Below are positions 1 through 9,342 of a stretch of DNA of 64,000 bases, piece after piece. The notes below the pieces were generated by a model, which worked only from the letters and a program-made list of their open reading frames with translations, was not told where the DNA came from and ran no database searches. Origin of the DNA: Persicobacter psychrovividus. Lineage in GTDB: Bacteria; Bacteroidota; Bacteroidia; Cytophagales; Cyclobacteriaceae. Position 1 is the stretch's first letter. Each line of letters starts with the position of its first letter. Position numbers and translations under genes: made by a program. Location of the stretch: contig NZ_AP025292.1 of the NCBI RefSeq assembly GCF_036492425.1, forward strand, positions 2,728,001 through 2,792,000, in the 5' to 3' direction.

Positions 1-899
1 TGGAGTCCTAAAAAATAATCTTTATTTCTACCAAATAAATATTTAGAGGAACGATCAACTATCGGTTTTTGTACATACAACACTGTACTAAAATTGGACA
101 AATCAACATCAAAACCAAACTCCACAAAACCATTATGACTTCCTACTACGTTTGTTCGGTCTCCCGCAATGGGAGAACTTGGGTCAGACTTTGCAAAGAA
201 AACACTCTTGAATGATGGGTTAGGGCTAATTCCATTTCCATCTTCGCCACCATACATAGCGAAGTGTGCTATACCTCCATGAATATTTACTTTACCAACA
301 TTAGACTTTAAATAGAAAAACTTATCGTGAATAGAAGGTCCTAAAAATCGCCCATAAGAATTATCTTTTTCCAATTTACCAACACTAAGCCCACCTTTGA
401 ATAAAAGTTTCCCAAAGGTAAAAGGCACTTTTCGGTAGTCATAAACCCCTAAAGCGATTCTATTGTAGGGAGAAGCATTTGTTCCTAAAATATATCCACC
501 TGACGAAAGCTGATCTCCATAAACACCCACGGAATACTCCTCACGCCCAACAACAGCTGTCAATCCCAAGTACTTAATTTTAAAATACAATTGTTGCACA
601 AAAAAATCATTTCCACCGGTCCGTCCAACACCTTCAACTCCAGAGGAAATTGATAATTCTTTATTTATCACAAGATCGTATTTTAAATTAAGATCAGTAT
701 AAAGATTATTCTGAAAGTAACCGAATTTCCCAAAATCATTCGCTTGCTGCCAAAATAAAGATGCCTTATTGGTTGAGCCACTTAACATTGTGGTATTGGT
801 AATACTGAGCGAATCAACTTGCGCCCAAGAATGTACGATGACCATCTGTAGAGCCAGAAACAGCCCAACAAACCTTAAGCATTTAATTTCTAAATACAT
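1..899 (-). CDS. Capsule assembly Wzi family outer-membrane protein (3' part beyond window)
   Basis: An uninterrupted reading frame runs from ATG at 899 to the window edge (299 codons). It begins with a signal peptide ending near HSWAQ, then alternating short beta-strand-like segments rich in aromatic residues and glycine (for example VVGREEYSVGVYGD and GVYDYRKVPFTFGKLLFKGG), as expected of an outer-membrane barrel. This matches the Bacteroidota branch of the Wzi family. In Enterobacteria Wzi is a barrel that helps anchor or assemble capsule at the cell surface. The start overlaps the end of the upstream glycosyltransferase gene by 17 bases, so it is the most distal visible gene of the polysaccharide operon. 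The family call rests on pattern and context; another porin-like barrel is possible. Confidence 0.7.
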   Translation of the reverse strand, partial: MYLEIKCLRFVGLFLALQMVIVHSWAQVDSLSITNTTMLSGSTNKASLFWQQANDFGKFGYFQNNLYTDLNLKYDLVINKELSISSGVEGVGRTGGNDFFVQQLYFKIKYLGLTAVVGREEYSVGVYGDQLSSGGYILGTNASPYNRIALGVYDYRKVPFTFGKLLFKGGLSVGKLEKDNSYGRFLGPSIHDKFFYLKSNVGKVNIHGGIAHFAMYGGEDGNGISPNPSFKSVFFAKSDPSSPIAGDRTNVVGSHNGFVEFGFDVDLSNFSTVLYVQKPIVDRSSKYLFGRNKDYFLGL

Positions 900-1635
900 A
901 CTTCAAATTCCACTTAAGCAAGAATTTAATCATGCTACACAAATTCCAATAATTATATTTTGAAAAAATACTAACTGAGCTGCTTTCTTGTAATTCATGG
1001 AACACATTAATTTCTTCTGTACCCACAACTTTAAAGCCTTTTACTTTAGCGTTAAAACACACATCTACATCTTCACAATAAAGACGGTATCGCTCATCAA
1101 GGAGCTTGGTAGGAGATAACATTAATTCCCGTCGTACAACTAAACAGGCTCCTAGTGCCCAATCGATATTACCCGAAGAAATGATCTTTTCATCAGTAAT
1201 GCTCCTTAGACCTAACCTCTTTAAGACCCCATGATGAAGTTTTGGAAAGGCTTTCCAAGACTTTTGAATTTCGCCATTTGGATAATAGAGTTGCGGGCAT
1301 AAAACTCCAACATCAGGGTTTTGATCCATGTATTCTACACATTTAGTAAATACATCACTATCAACATAGGCGTCAGGATTCAAAAGCATGAAATAATCAG
1401 GGTCTAGCTCGAATGCTCTAATTAGATCATTATTATTCTTACTGAATCCATATAAAGTTGAATTCGTTATTGTATTACTTGAAAATTTGGATTGATTTAA
1501 AATCTCAAAGGAGTTATCAGTAGAAGCAGCATCACAGAAATACGCATTCTCAAAACCACTTCGTTCAATAGAATCAATTAATTTGCCGATTGAACGCGCA
1601 TGGTTATGCACAACGGTTAAAGATACTATTCGCAT
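883..1635 (-). CDS. Glycosyltransferase family 2 (rhamnosyltransferase-like)
   Basis: A 250-residue GT-A fold transferase. The N-terminus has the GT2 strand MRIVSLTVVHNH, followed by DAASTDNS, the usual nucleotide-binding DxxSxD region, and MLLNPDAYVD near residue 87, which holds the acidic metal-binding motif. LCPQLYYPNGEIQKSW and WALGACLVVRRE are typical of the WbbL/RfbF-like rhamnosyltransferase branch, which would suit the rfbABCD genes of the same operon. No membrane anchor is visible, so it probably works on the cytoplasmic face on the undecaprenyl-linked repeat unit. It starts 3 bases after the preceding GT4 gene ends and overlaps the Wzi gene by 17 bases. The sugar specificity is inferred. 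Confidence 0.85.
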   Translation of the reverse strand: MRIVSLTVVHNHARSIGKLIDSIERSGFENAYFCDAASTDNSFEILNQSKFSSNTITNSTLYGFSKNNNDLIRAFELDPDYFMLLNPDAYVDSDVFTKCVEYMDQNPDVGVLCPQLYYPNGEIQKSWKAFPKLHHGVLKRLGLRSITDEKIISSGNIDWALGACLVVRRELMLSPTKLLDERYRLYCEDVDVCFNAKVKGFKVVGTEEINVFHELQESSSVSIFSKYNYWNLCSMIKFLLKWNLKYVFRN

Positions 1636-1638
1636 ACT

Positions 1639-2679
1639 TTACAATATTTCTTTAATTTTAGTGATCATGGCATTCAACTGAAAATAATCCATGAATCGTA
1701 TATACATTTTTCTATTCAACCCTTCTTTAACGGAATCTGCGCTCTCCCTAAATTTATTAAGACAATTAGAAAGAGATTTAGCGTCTCCCACTTGAAATGT
1801 GAATGGGTAATCATCCCCTAAAGTTTCAACATTAGGTGGAATATCAGAAGCCAAAATACCTAAATTTTGAGACATAGCCTCAACCAATGTAAATGGCAAT
1901 CCCTCTGAATAAGAGGGTAATATTAACAAATCGAACAGGGATATGATCTCTACAGGATTACTAACAAAGCCACAGAATTTAATTTGACTACTATAACTTT
2001 TATTTTTCACATACGCCTCAAGACTTTCTCTCTCTACTCCATCGCCAATAACAAAGACCTTTGCATTTTCAAACCCCTCATACTCCATGGCATCAAATAA
2101 AACCTTGTGCCCCTTTATCGGATCTAATCGCCCTACAATACAAATATTTAATTGACCATTTCGTACCGTAAATTTTTCACTAAATTCCTCTTTCCGCCTT
2201 TGAGATGAGTTTTTTGCCTCTATACCATTATAAATTACAGAAATCTTCTCTTCCGACACATTATGATGCTTTACCCAATGGTCTTTCAAAGAATTACTAA
2301 CGGCAACAAAATGCTTAATAAAGAGAGGAAGAATTGATCTACCATGTGTAAAGTAATGAATATAATGTACAAGTTTAATATCTTTACCTAATACAGCACA
2401 CCAACCCGCTAACGTACTAAATCGATGATGAGAGATTATTCTACTTATGTCATTATTACTAATAATTACTCTCACAAAAAGAATCAATCTCAATAGATTA
2501 ACAATATTCAACTTTTTATAAGCAAACAAAAAACATCGATTTAAATCATCTATCTTTTTGTTCAGCTCTTCAGAATTCGTAATAATAAATGAATGCTCTC
2601 CCAGATTATTATAAATGAGCTGAGTGATATTCTCACCTCCGCCGAACTTCCCGTCCTTAGATACTATTATTTGCAACAT
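1639..2679 (-). CDS. Glycosyltransferase family 4 (GT-B fold)
   Basis: A 346-residue retaining glycosyltransferase starting MLQIIVSKDG. An upstream in-frame ATG at 2715 would add 12 residues but lies deeper in the polymerase gene, and MLQIIV fits the first GT-B strand. The N-terminal half contains a glycine-rich acceptor loop (KFGGGENITQ). The C-terminal GT4 domain has ICIVGRLDPIKGHKVLFDAM (sugar-nucleotide site) and the E-x7-E region LPSYSEGLPFTLVEAMS with both glutamates. It overlaps the end of the wzy-like gene by 23 bases, which suggests translational coupling. It should add one sugar to the capsule repeat unit; donor and acceptor cannot be told from sequence. Confidence 0.9.
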   Translation of the reverse strand: MLQIIVSKDGKFGGGENITQLIYNNLGEHSFIITNSEELNKKIDDLNRCFLFAYKKLNIVNLLRLILFVRVIISNNDISRIISHHRFSTLAGWCAVLGKDIKLVHYIHYFTHGRSILPLFIKHFVAVSNSLKDHWVKHHNVSEEKISVIYNGIEAKNSSQRRKEEFSEKFTVRNGQLNICIVGRLDPIKGHKVLFDAMEYEGFENAKVFVIGDGVERESLEAYVKNKSYSSQIKFCGFVSNPVEIISLFDLLILPSYSEGLPFTLVEAMSQNLGILASDIPPNVETLGDDYPFTFQVGDAKSLSNCLNKFRESADSVKEGLNRKMYIRFMDYFQLNAMITKIKEIL

Positions 2680-3895
2680 ACTTAACCTCTTGTTTTCGAT
2701 ATAAGACAGCACCAAACGCGATAAAAAATATTAGAAATATATTACTTTGCTCAAGGCCGTCAATTAATTTAATGAGAGAAAAACCTATAAATGAAACCAT
2801 AAACAATATATGTTCGGGTTTGTAAGAAATTTCACGTAATTTTTTCACCCACCAAATCAATAAACTCAAATGAAAAGTAAAACCTAATACTCCAGTTTCA
2901 AAGAGATACTTTACATAGTCATTATGAGCTTGTAAAGGCGCCCCTGTTATTTCAACATTTAATATATCGGTAACATTAATCCCACACCCAATCCATGGGT
3001 GCCTTACTAAAGAATAACTTAATAGGCTATACCAGTTATATAAACGCCATGTCATTGAGCCACTTAAATCTCTATTTTGAACTATTTCCATTAGGCCACC
3101 CCCAGACATCACTTTTGTTATTTCACCTAGGAATCGATCTCGCATTAAGTAAAAGAACAAAAACAGAACAAAAACAGCTCCCAAATATATAAAAGCCTTA
3201 TTAGCAAAAGAACGTACATACCCTCTAAGAAAATACATACCGAAAACACAGACTATGAAAACAGCAAATAGAATAGCTGCACGGGAAGATGTTAACCCCA
3301 AAAATATAAAGGAACCAAAAAAGTACCATCTACTCAATCTATACCCCTTAATAGTCCATAAAAACAACCAATAAACCATTTGGATGACATAAAAATTCGC
3401 TAATGCATTTGGGTGACCTGTAAAAGACTCTATTCGATTTCCATCAACTACTGATATATAAGGTAAAACTCGAACTATTTGAAGAATAGCACCTAACGTA
3501 ATGAGATAAAAAGAATACTTGAATAGTCTATGCAGAGACTTATAAGACAAATATTGAGAGCAAAATATCGAAGTTAGAAACAACAAGAAGACTCGACTAA
3601 CTTCTTTGAAACTCGCAAAAGGGTAAGCTATTATTGATTTATTTAGAATACTAAATACAAGAACAAATAAAAACCAGTATAAAAAATACTTATCAAATAA
3701 TGAATAAACATGTCTTCCTTTATAAATAAAGTAGGATAAAAATAACAAAAGCCCTGACATCGAAAGGCCAACCCCCAGTACCTTAGGTAAATGAAAGTAA
3801 CTTTGATCTGCAATTAGTCTAAATAGCAGAATAAGAGCAATAATTAAATATGTTGCCCCAGATTTTATGGTAATTTCACGCCTCTGTATTTCCAA
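2657..3895 (-). CDS. O-antigen ligase/polymerase family protein (Wzy-like)
   Basis: A 412-residue polytopic membrane protein with about ten to twelve hydrophobic segments. The C-terminal half contains a large loop with HPWIGCGINVTDIL followed by APLQAHNDYVKYLFETGVLGF. The H-x-DY-x6-E-x-G pattern is the hallmark of the Wzy_C/WaaL superfamily. In a Wzx/Wzy pathway this protein polymerises lipid-linked repeats on the periplasmic face. A ligase would share the same motifs, but the presence of Wzx-like and Wzz-like genes in the operon favours polymerase. It overlaps the upstream GT2 gene by 20 bases and the downstream GT4 by 23. Confidence 0.85.
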   Translation of the reverse strand: MEIQRREITIKSGATYLIIALILLFRLIADQSYFHLPKVLGVGLSMSGLLLFLSYFIYKGRHVYSLFDKYFLYWFLFVLVFSILNKSIIAYPFASFKEVSRVFLLFLTSIFCSQYLSYKSLHRLFKYSFYLITLGAILQIVRVLPYISVVDGNRIESFTGHPNALANFYVIQMVYWLFLWTIKGYRLSRWYFFGSFIFLGLTSSRAAILFAVFIVCVFGMYFLRGYVRSFANKAFIYLGAVFVLFLFFYLMRDRFLGEITKVMSGGGLMEIVQNRDLSGSMTWRLYNWYSLLSYSLVRHPWIGCGINVTDILNVEITGAPLQAHNDYVKYLFETGVLGFTFHLSLLIWWVKKLREISYKPEHILFMVSFIGFSLIKLIDGLEQSNIFLIFFIAFGAVLYRKQEVKYVANNSI

Positions 3896-4721
3896 TTCCT
3901 CTCAACTTTAATACCTCTCTCTTTACAAAATATTTGAGCACTGCTTTTAAATTATAAAAACTAAAGACAAAGGCTCGCTTTATTGCTAATTTTTTATTCA
4001 AAAACTCATACATCCGTATCAAATGCACAACCTTATCATGTTTTGAAAATCTATGCTTATGCTTTTTATAAAATAAAAGATATTTATGAGCATAGCCCGA
4101 TGAAGCTGTAATTCGGTTATTTGCTGCTGTTTCATCAACAACATAGGTATACTCCGCTAACTGTAAAGCATCACCATATCTATCAATTAAACGCAAATAC
4201 AAATCATAATCTTGACATGCCTTCATGTATACATCAAAGCCCCCGACACTAAGAACCTTTTCAGTTTCTACAAAAACCTGACTACCTGTACAATTTTTTT
4301 TAAACATGTCCTTGAGTGAAATAACTTGTCTTTTTCCAAAGTTACGTCCACCAATCACCTCATATGAAGCACAAATCAACGAATATCGATCGGATACATT
4401 ATCAACAAATAGTTGCAGTCGGTTTTGCGCAAAATAATCATCATCATCTAAGCCAGTAACATATTTACCATGAGCGCATTGAATAGCTAAGTTCCGAGCA
4501 TTACATGCTCCTAACGACACTTCATTAACCAAGTATTTTATCCGAGAATCTTGCTCGCTAAGCTCTTTACAATACTGTACTGTACCATCAACACAAGCAT
4601 CAGCGACAATAATCAATTCCCAATTGGTATAAGTTTGATTTTTAACCGAATCGACAGCACGCTTTAATAAGTCTACGCGATTATGTGTCGGGATATAAAC
4701 ACTAACTAAACATCTACCCAT
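3876..4721 (-). CDS. Glycosyltransferase family 2
   Basis: A 281-residue GT2 enzyme. It opens with LVSVYIPTHNRVDLLKRAVD, then ELIIVADACVDGT, and has GLDDDDYF near residue 96 as the DxD metal site. GGFDVYMKACQDYDLYLRLI carries the usual catalytic-base ED/QD region. The C-terminal 70 residues are basic and may form an amphipathic, membrane-associating helix. The start codon overlaps the stop of the preceding GT2 by one base (TAATG). It assembles the capsule repeat unit in the cytoplasm; the linkage is unknown. Confidence 0.9.
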   Translation of the reverse strand: MGRCLVSVYIPTHNRVDLLKRAVDSVKNQTYTNWELIIVADACVDGTVQYCKELSEQDSRIKYLVNEVSLGACNARNLAIQCAHGKYVTGLDDDDYFAQNRLQLFVDNVSDRYSLICASYEVIGGRNFGKRQVISLKDMFKKNCTGSQVFVETEKVLSVGGFDVYMKACQDYDLYLRLIDRYGDALQLAEYTYVVDETAANNRITASSGYAHKYLLFYKKHKHRFSKHDKVVHLIRMYEFLNKKLAIKRAFVFSFYNLKAVLKYFVKREVLKLRGIGNTEA

Positions 4722-5728
4722 TATTTTGCGACCATAGATAATAAAAACCTTGTGAATAGAACCCTAACTGGTACGACCTTCACAATGAAGTTCTGAACAA
4801 AGTATGGCAAATTATACAAAGAACAATACATTTTCGCGAACAAATCTGAACTTACCCATTCATTCCCTAAACACACCTCATACAACTTTCCAATATATAA
4901 TTTAGCTTCTTCTTTATTCACAAATTTTAGAGATTTAAGAAAAACACCACTATAGCCTGATTTCAAATAAAATATCTTCTCCTCTCGCGAGTTTTCATTA
5001 ATTTCATCACTAATTAATGACAAAATAAACAACCAGTTATCCAGACTTTTTTTATACCCACTGGTGGTTATAGAGTTGGGGTTAATATAATGATTATATG
5101 TAACATCAAAACAGTATGCTATAGAATCGATTTTTCTCGCTAATTGAAAACCCCAATATTCATCCTCATGAATAATGCCTTCCTTGAAATACAAATTATT
5201 TTCTAACAAGAACTTTCTCGAAATTAATCGATTCCATGCAGTAACTGGAGTTTTTCTCTCAAGAATATTAGTTCGAATCTGAGCATTCCCATGAATTACA
5301 CTCGGCAAGCGCGAAGATAATACGTAACGGTTAAATATTTTTTCCCCTTGAAAGATCATTGTACTTCCTTGTACCATTTCAACAAATCCATTCACCTTAT
5401 CAAGGGTCTGTACTAAATTGCTAATTGAGTCTTTTGGTATATCATCATCGCTATCCAGAAAATACACATACTCACCATTAGATGCCAAAAGTCCAGTATT
5501 CCGAGCCCCTGAAAGTCCTTTATTTTTTTGGTGCGAAACTATTTTGAAATCGATGACGCCTTCATACTGATCAATCAATGACTCTAATATATTCCTACTA
5601 TTATCGAGTGAGCAATCATCGATAAACAGGCATTCCAAATAAGGGTAGGTCTGTTCTTCAACAGATTTGAAACACCTTTCGATATACTTTTCAACCCCAT
5701 AGACGGGTACAACAACACTAACTAACAT
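4721..5728 (-). CDS. Glycosyltransferase family 2
   Basis: A 335-residue GT2 transferase if started at MLVSVVVPVYGVEKYIERC. An earlier ATG at 5764 would add 12 residues, which look non-native because they precede the canonical first beta-strand. Motifs seen: LFIDDCSLDNS, GLSGARNTGL (the N-x-G loop), YFLDSDDDIP (DxD) and TPVTAWNRLISRKFL with GIIHEDEYWG, the ED catalytic base region of the capsule-type GT2 branch. It overlaps the pyruvyl transferase gene by 11 bases. This is one of four glycosyltransferases in the operon, suggesting a repeat unit of about five sugars if an initiating phospho-sugar transferase is encoded elsewhere. Confidence 0.9.
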   Translation of the reverse strand: MLVSVVVPVYGVEKYIERCFKSVEEQTYPYLECLFIDDCSLDNSRNILESLIDQYEGVIDFKIVSHQKNKGLSGARNTGLLASNGEYVYFLDSDDDIPKDSISNLVQTLDKVNGFVEMVQGSTMIFQGEKIFNRYVLSSRLPSVIHGNAQIRTNILERKTPVTAWNRLISRKFLLENNLYFKEGIIHEDEYWGFQLARKIDSIAYCFDVTYNHYINPNSITTSGYKKSLDNWLFILSLISDEINENSREEKIFYLKSGYSGVFLKSLKFVNKEEAKLYIGKLYEVCLGNEWVSSDLFAKMYCSLYNLPYFVQNFIVKVVPVRVLFTRFLLSMVAK

Positions 5729-6689
5729 TTGATCTATCAATAAATTCGATCCCACTAACCCCACTTAACCAAGTATCATAAAACCCTTTATTCTTCCCAT
5801 AAGAATTATCAAAAAATGTAATCTCTTTACTCAGAAGAATTGAAAGAATTGCTCCATGCAATCTCGTTGTATATATATAATTATACTTAGAAAGAAATTG
5901 AACCCCCTCAGATAACATGGCTGGAAAAAACACTGAATTTGCATACCAATTTGTAATACTCTTAACAAAAGAAAATGGAAGACGACGACAGCCAGTCAGC
6001 AAATAATCCATTAGTTTAGCTCTAAAAATTGGCCTTTCCATAGACGGCCAATCATGACTATCATAGTCACCATCTTGTAAGTACAAATCAAAATCAAATG
6101 AAGCTTTTTCAGAATCATTTCGTTTGAAAAGAAGCGACTTAGTCAAACTTTGCTTCGATACCTCTACTTTCAACCCATTTAGATCAATAAAAAATGCCGT
6201 ATCGGGTACGAGAAGATTATTACAATTTAAAAAGTATTTATTTAATAAATCGAAAGTTCTTCGATCACGCCCACAAATTGTCACATTACCTCTTCGATTC
6301 ATGACCAAGGCATCTTGCTGTAAGACTGACTCATCTTGATAATAGATGGTTTGAGGAAAAATAACCACTCTATTCTTAGGGTATTTATCTATCACATCCA
6401 ACACAAAAGCTGTATGCCGGCGCCATAGATCTCCAAAATTACCCCCACCCTGAAAGATGATTATTGTTTCCTCAGAGATATTTGGAGCTATAAAGTTCTC
6501 AATTGCAGATTCATAAAGGCACTTATGAGGCAGTGTCTCTAAGTAGGTCTTTGCTCCTTTCCAAATCAGCACATCCCCTATATTATTATAATAAGGTAAA
6601 TCTAAATATATATAATCCGAATCAATTACAGCATTTAAATTATCTGATATTTCCCTTTTTAAATCTATAATCTTCTTTTGGTAGCTCAC
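5718..6689 (-). CDS. Polysaccharide pyruvyl transferase family protein
   Basis: A 323-residue protein resembling the EpsO/PssK/CsaB family, which transfers a pyruvate ketal from phosphoenolpyruvate to a sugar of a surface polysaccharide. Family signatures are NIGDVLIWKGA near residue 37, IIIFQGGGNFGDLWRRH near 76, VVIFPQTIYY near 108, and the late motif TTRLHGAILSILLSKE with FFDNSYGKNKGFYDTWL. The gene starts one base before the radical SAM gene ends and overlaps the next GT2. It predicts an acidic, pyruvylated capsule. Some family members have other acyl-like roles, so the pyruvyl product is a family inference. Confidence 0.88.
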   Translation of the reverse strand: MSYQKKIIDLKREISDNLNAVIDSDYIYLDLPYYNNIGDVLIWKGAKTYLETLPHKCLYESAIENFIAPNISEETIIIFQGGGNFGDLWRRHTAFVLDVIDKYPKNRVVIFPQTIYYQDESVLQQDALVMNRRGNVTICGRDRRTFDLLNKYFLNCNNLLVPDTAFFIDLNGLKVEVSKQSLTKSLLFKRNDSEKASFDFDLYLQDGDYDSHDWPSMERPIFRAKLMDYLLTGCRRLPFSFVKSITNWYANSVFFPAMLSEGVQFLSKYNYIYTTRLHGAILSILLSKEITFFDNSYGKNKGFYDTWLSGVSGIEFIDRSNVS

Positions 6690-7765
6690 TACTGAATAAC
6701 TTTATTAAATAATCTTTTCATTCGACGCGCATTGTGCAAAGCACCATACTTAATATTCACAACCCCTTTTTTCCAAGGGGAATATTCTTGGTTCGACTCT
6801 ATTAATTTCTCGCTTAGAAATTGACACATCTTTTCACTTTGCCACCCTGCTATCTTACGATTGCGCAGACTTCCATATGTTGGAGTTTCTTTTGATGGAA
6901 TAACACCTAAAGACATAAAGTGACTTGAATTCACGCAATATTCTAATACACAATTACATCCAATAGCCTCAAATTTAATTGGCTCATTCAGGCTCTTATA
7001 AATATTCTGTCTTTTTCCCATACCATAACACCCCATCATGTCACCGGTACCAATATTTAATTTCGCACTCCATTCTCCAGCATAACAAAACTCTGTTCTT
7101 TTTTGATTAAAATTATCAACAGTAAAATCGAACAATGGAGAATTCATTTCTTTCCCTTTACGTACATATTCAGGAAAAGATAGATCACTCATTATTTTAA
7201 ATTCCTTAAAACTTTCATCTCTTGTTAACGCTACATGTGGTAAGGCTCCAAAATTATCTAAGCAAATGTGTTTTATCTCATCCCAACATTCAATATACTC
7301 GTCAGTCAAGTTAATTTGAACTAAAAAAGAACATCCACTTGCTTTAACCAAAGCCACATTTTTAAGGAACACTCCAACTAAATCTTTCTTTTTTAATTCA
7401 GTGAAATGAAAGGAAAATGAAAAGTGTAGTCTCTCTAAATAATCCTTTGAAAAATTATTGATAATTTCTTCAAACTTATTTGTTAATGTCCCATTTGTTG
7501 TAATATTTACAAAATGACCATTTTCTAAAAGTTTATGTGCGATAGGGATAATCTCTTTTGGTATTAACGTCTCTCCATTGCCGCACAAACTAAAATAACA
7601 GGTTCCGCCCAATCTCTCTTTAGTTAATGCATTAGCTATATGATCAGCAGAATATAAAAAACCGTCAATTTTACCATTTCTTCGACCTTCTTGGATAATA
7701 TAACAATAACTACATTTAACATTACATTTAGTTATTGGAACTGTACACTCAAAAAACCTTTTCAT
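6689..7765 (-). CDS. Radical SAM/SPASM-type protein in polysaccharide operon
   Basis: A 358-residue protein with an N-terminal CX3CX2C cluster (Cys14, Cys18, Cys21 in KCNVKCSYC), which binds the SAM-cleaving 4Fe-4S cluster, and the SAM-binding region SLCGNGETL followed by NITTNGTL. The C-terminal third has FCYAGEWSAKLNIG..GDMMGC, a CX13GX4C pattern matching the start of SPASM/twitch auxiliary-cluster domains, then IGCNCVLEYC with three more cysteines. SPASM enzymes usually modify peptides, but relatives occur in sugar clusters. No small precursor peptide is visible beside it. It overlaps the flippase gene by 17 bases, so it is an integral member of the operon. Substrate unknown: a sugar on the repeat unit is a guess. 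Confidence 0.85.
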   Translation of the reverse strand: MKRFFECTVPITKCNVKCSYCYIIQEGRRNGKIDGFLYSADHIANALTKERLGGTCYFSLCGNGETLIPKEIIPIAHKLLENGHFVNITTNGTLTNKFEEIINNFSKDYLERLHFSFSFHFTELKKKDLVGVFLKNVALVKASGCSFLVQINLTDEYIECWDEIKHICLDNFGALPHVALTRDESFKEFKIMSDLSFPEYVRKGKEMNSPLFDFTVDNFNQKRTEFCYAGEWSAKLNIGTGDMMGCYGMGKRQNIYKSLNEPIKFEAIGCNCVLEYCVNSSHFMSLGVIPSKETPTYGSLRNRKIAGWQSEKMCQFLSEKLIESNQEYSPWKKGVVNIKYGALHNARRMKRLFNKVIQ

Positions 7766-9287
7766 AAATTTTCTTTTTAAGTAATGAATTTATCTTCTGT
7801 CGGTCTTCACCTGTAAAAACCAATTTCCAAGAGACCATAGGAACAATAAATAGCGTGCCTGCAGAAACCTTTATTAAACCTTCCCACCCACTAAGATCGA
7901 ATAGTGTCAAAACAAACAAGAATGATATTGAGATCAAACTTAAGGCTAACGCCTTACCAATAACTTTCATAAAATATTCTGATATACTAAACCTATTTTC
8001 TTGTTGTTTCAGCAAATAGCATCTAACTCCCAGCGAAAAAACTGACAACATGATAGAAACTATAACAGTGTACAAGGGACTAAAACCTTTACTTAGAATA
8101 ATGTAAGAGACAGGTAGGTTAAATAGCACAATAACTCCAACAGCAATTTGATACCTCTTAATTTCCCCTGTTGCTCGCACCACATCTCCTAAATAAAATG
8201 AGAAAACATCAATTAAAGAATTAATTATTATTAGTCTACAAAACCAAATTGTGTATTTTGGCACACTTTTTAACCAAACTGATAAGATAAATTCTGTACT
8301 AAATAGAATAGGCAAACTCAGAAACAGCAATAACACAAAAGAATATATTGAACCTTTGCAAACTAAATCTAACACCCTATTTTTCTCCCCTACTGAGTAA
8401 TATTTAATTATTTGAGGACTAAAAGATGATGATACACTTTGAGTAAACTGACTTAATGCAAGATTAACTTGCAATGCAATCCCCCTTGCAGCATTTACTG
8501 CAGGTCCATAAAAAAGGTTAAGCAGTACATTTACCCCTTGCATTTTAGTAATGTTTGCAAAACTCCCAATAAAGCTCCATCCTGAAAAAGACATCATTTT
8601 ATAAAAGATCGTTCGATCAAACAATAAGCTATTTTGATACTCAGTGAATCTGCCTCTACAATACTGATGACAAAGAAACATCAATAACAGCGCATTAACC
8701 ATCGAAAAAACACTAAAAACAATAAGTTTATCATATGGAATAAAATACAAGCTAAATACAGTCAGTAATTTCACAAAAACGTTGGACACTCCAATTAATG
8801 CAAACGCTTGCATCCTTTCATGTGAAATAATCAAAGCCGTCAGAGGCACCTGCAATAACGTAATAAAAGCAGTAAACACACTAAAATGAAAAACAATGCG
8901 AGCTGCATAAAGACGTTCGGCGGGAATAACCATCTTATGAGTAATGAACCACCCTCCGACTGACTCCAATAATAGCACTACAATAACTGCAATGATTAAT
9001 AATATCGTAAATGCTGTTTGGTAAACTGTTCTTAGTTCAGTGTGGTTGCCTCGACCGATCTCAAAGGTTAGAAAACGCGATGTTGCCGTAGATAAAGCTC
9101 CAGAAACAAAGCTAAACATCGTTACAAAACCACTTATAACGTTGTAAATTCCAAAATCCTCGACGCCTAATAGGTCTAAGACTATTCTCGTGGTATAAAG
9201 AGACACCAATAATGTAATGATGTTTCTTAAATACATTGCGAAAGCATTTTTTGCCAAACGCCTATTATTCTGCCTTATATCTGTCAT
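7749..9287 (-). CDS. Wzx-like oligosaccharide flippase (MOP superfamily)
   Basis: A 512-residue membrane protein with about 12-14 hydrophobic helices. The N-terminus (NAFAMYLRNIITLLVSLYTTRIVLDLLGVEDFGIYNVISG) is characteristic of Bacteroidota polysaccharide flippases of the MOP/PST family. Wzx moves the undecaprenyl-pyrophosphate-linked repeat to the periplasmic face, where the Wzy-like protein polymerises it. It lies 55 bases downstream of rfbB and overlaps the radical SAM gene. Base composition becomes clearly more AT-rich from here to the window start than in the rhamnose genes upstream. Confidence 0.9.
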   Translation of the reverse strand: MTDIRQNNRRLAKNAFAMYLRNIITLLVSLYTTRIVLDLLGVEDFGIYNVISGFVTMFSFVSGALSTATSRFLTFEIGRGNHTELRTVYQTAFTILLIIAVIVVLLLESVGGWFITHKMVIPAERLYAARIVFHFSVFTAFITLLQVPLTALIISHERMQAFALIGVSNVFVKLLTVFSLYFIPYDKLIVFSVFSMVNALLLMFLCHQYCRGRFTEYQNSLLFDRTIFYKMMSFSGWSFIGSFANITKMQGVNVLLNLFYGPAVNAARGIALQVNLALSQFTQSVSSSFSPQIIKYYSVGEKNRVLDLVCKGSIYSFVLLLFLSLPILFSTEFILSVWLKSVPKYTIWFCRLIIINSLIDVFSFYLGDVVRATGEIKRYQIAVGVIVLFNLPVSYIILSKGFSPLYTVIVSIMLSVFSLGVRCYLLKQQENRFSISEYFMKVIGKALALSLISISFLFVLTLFDLSGWEGLIKVSAGTLFIVPMVSWKLVFTGEDRQKINSLLKKKIYEKVF

Positions 9288-9342
9288 TAAACTTTGTAAA
9301 GTGAAAGCTCCAATCCTTAGAAATTAAATAAGAACTTAACTT

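Noticed and set aside
769-963. 64-codon plus-strand frame near the window start
   Set aside because: Lies opposite the end of a GT2 gene and the start of the Wzi gene; no supporting signal.
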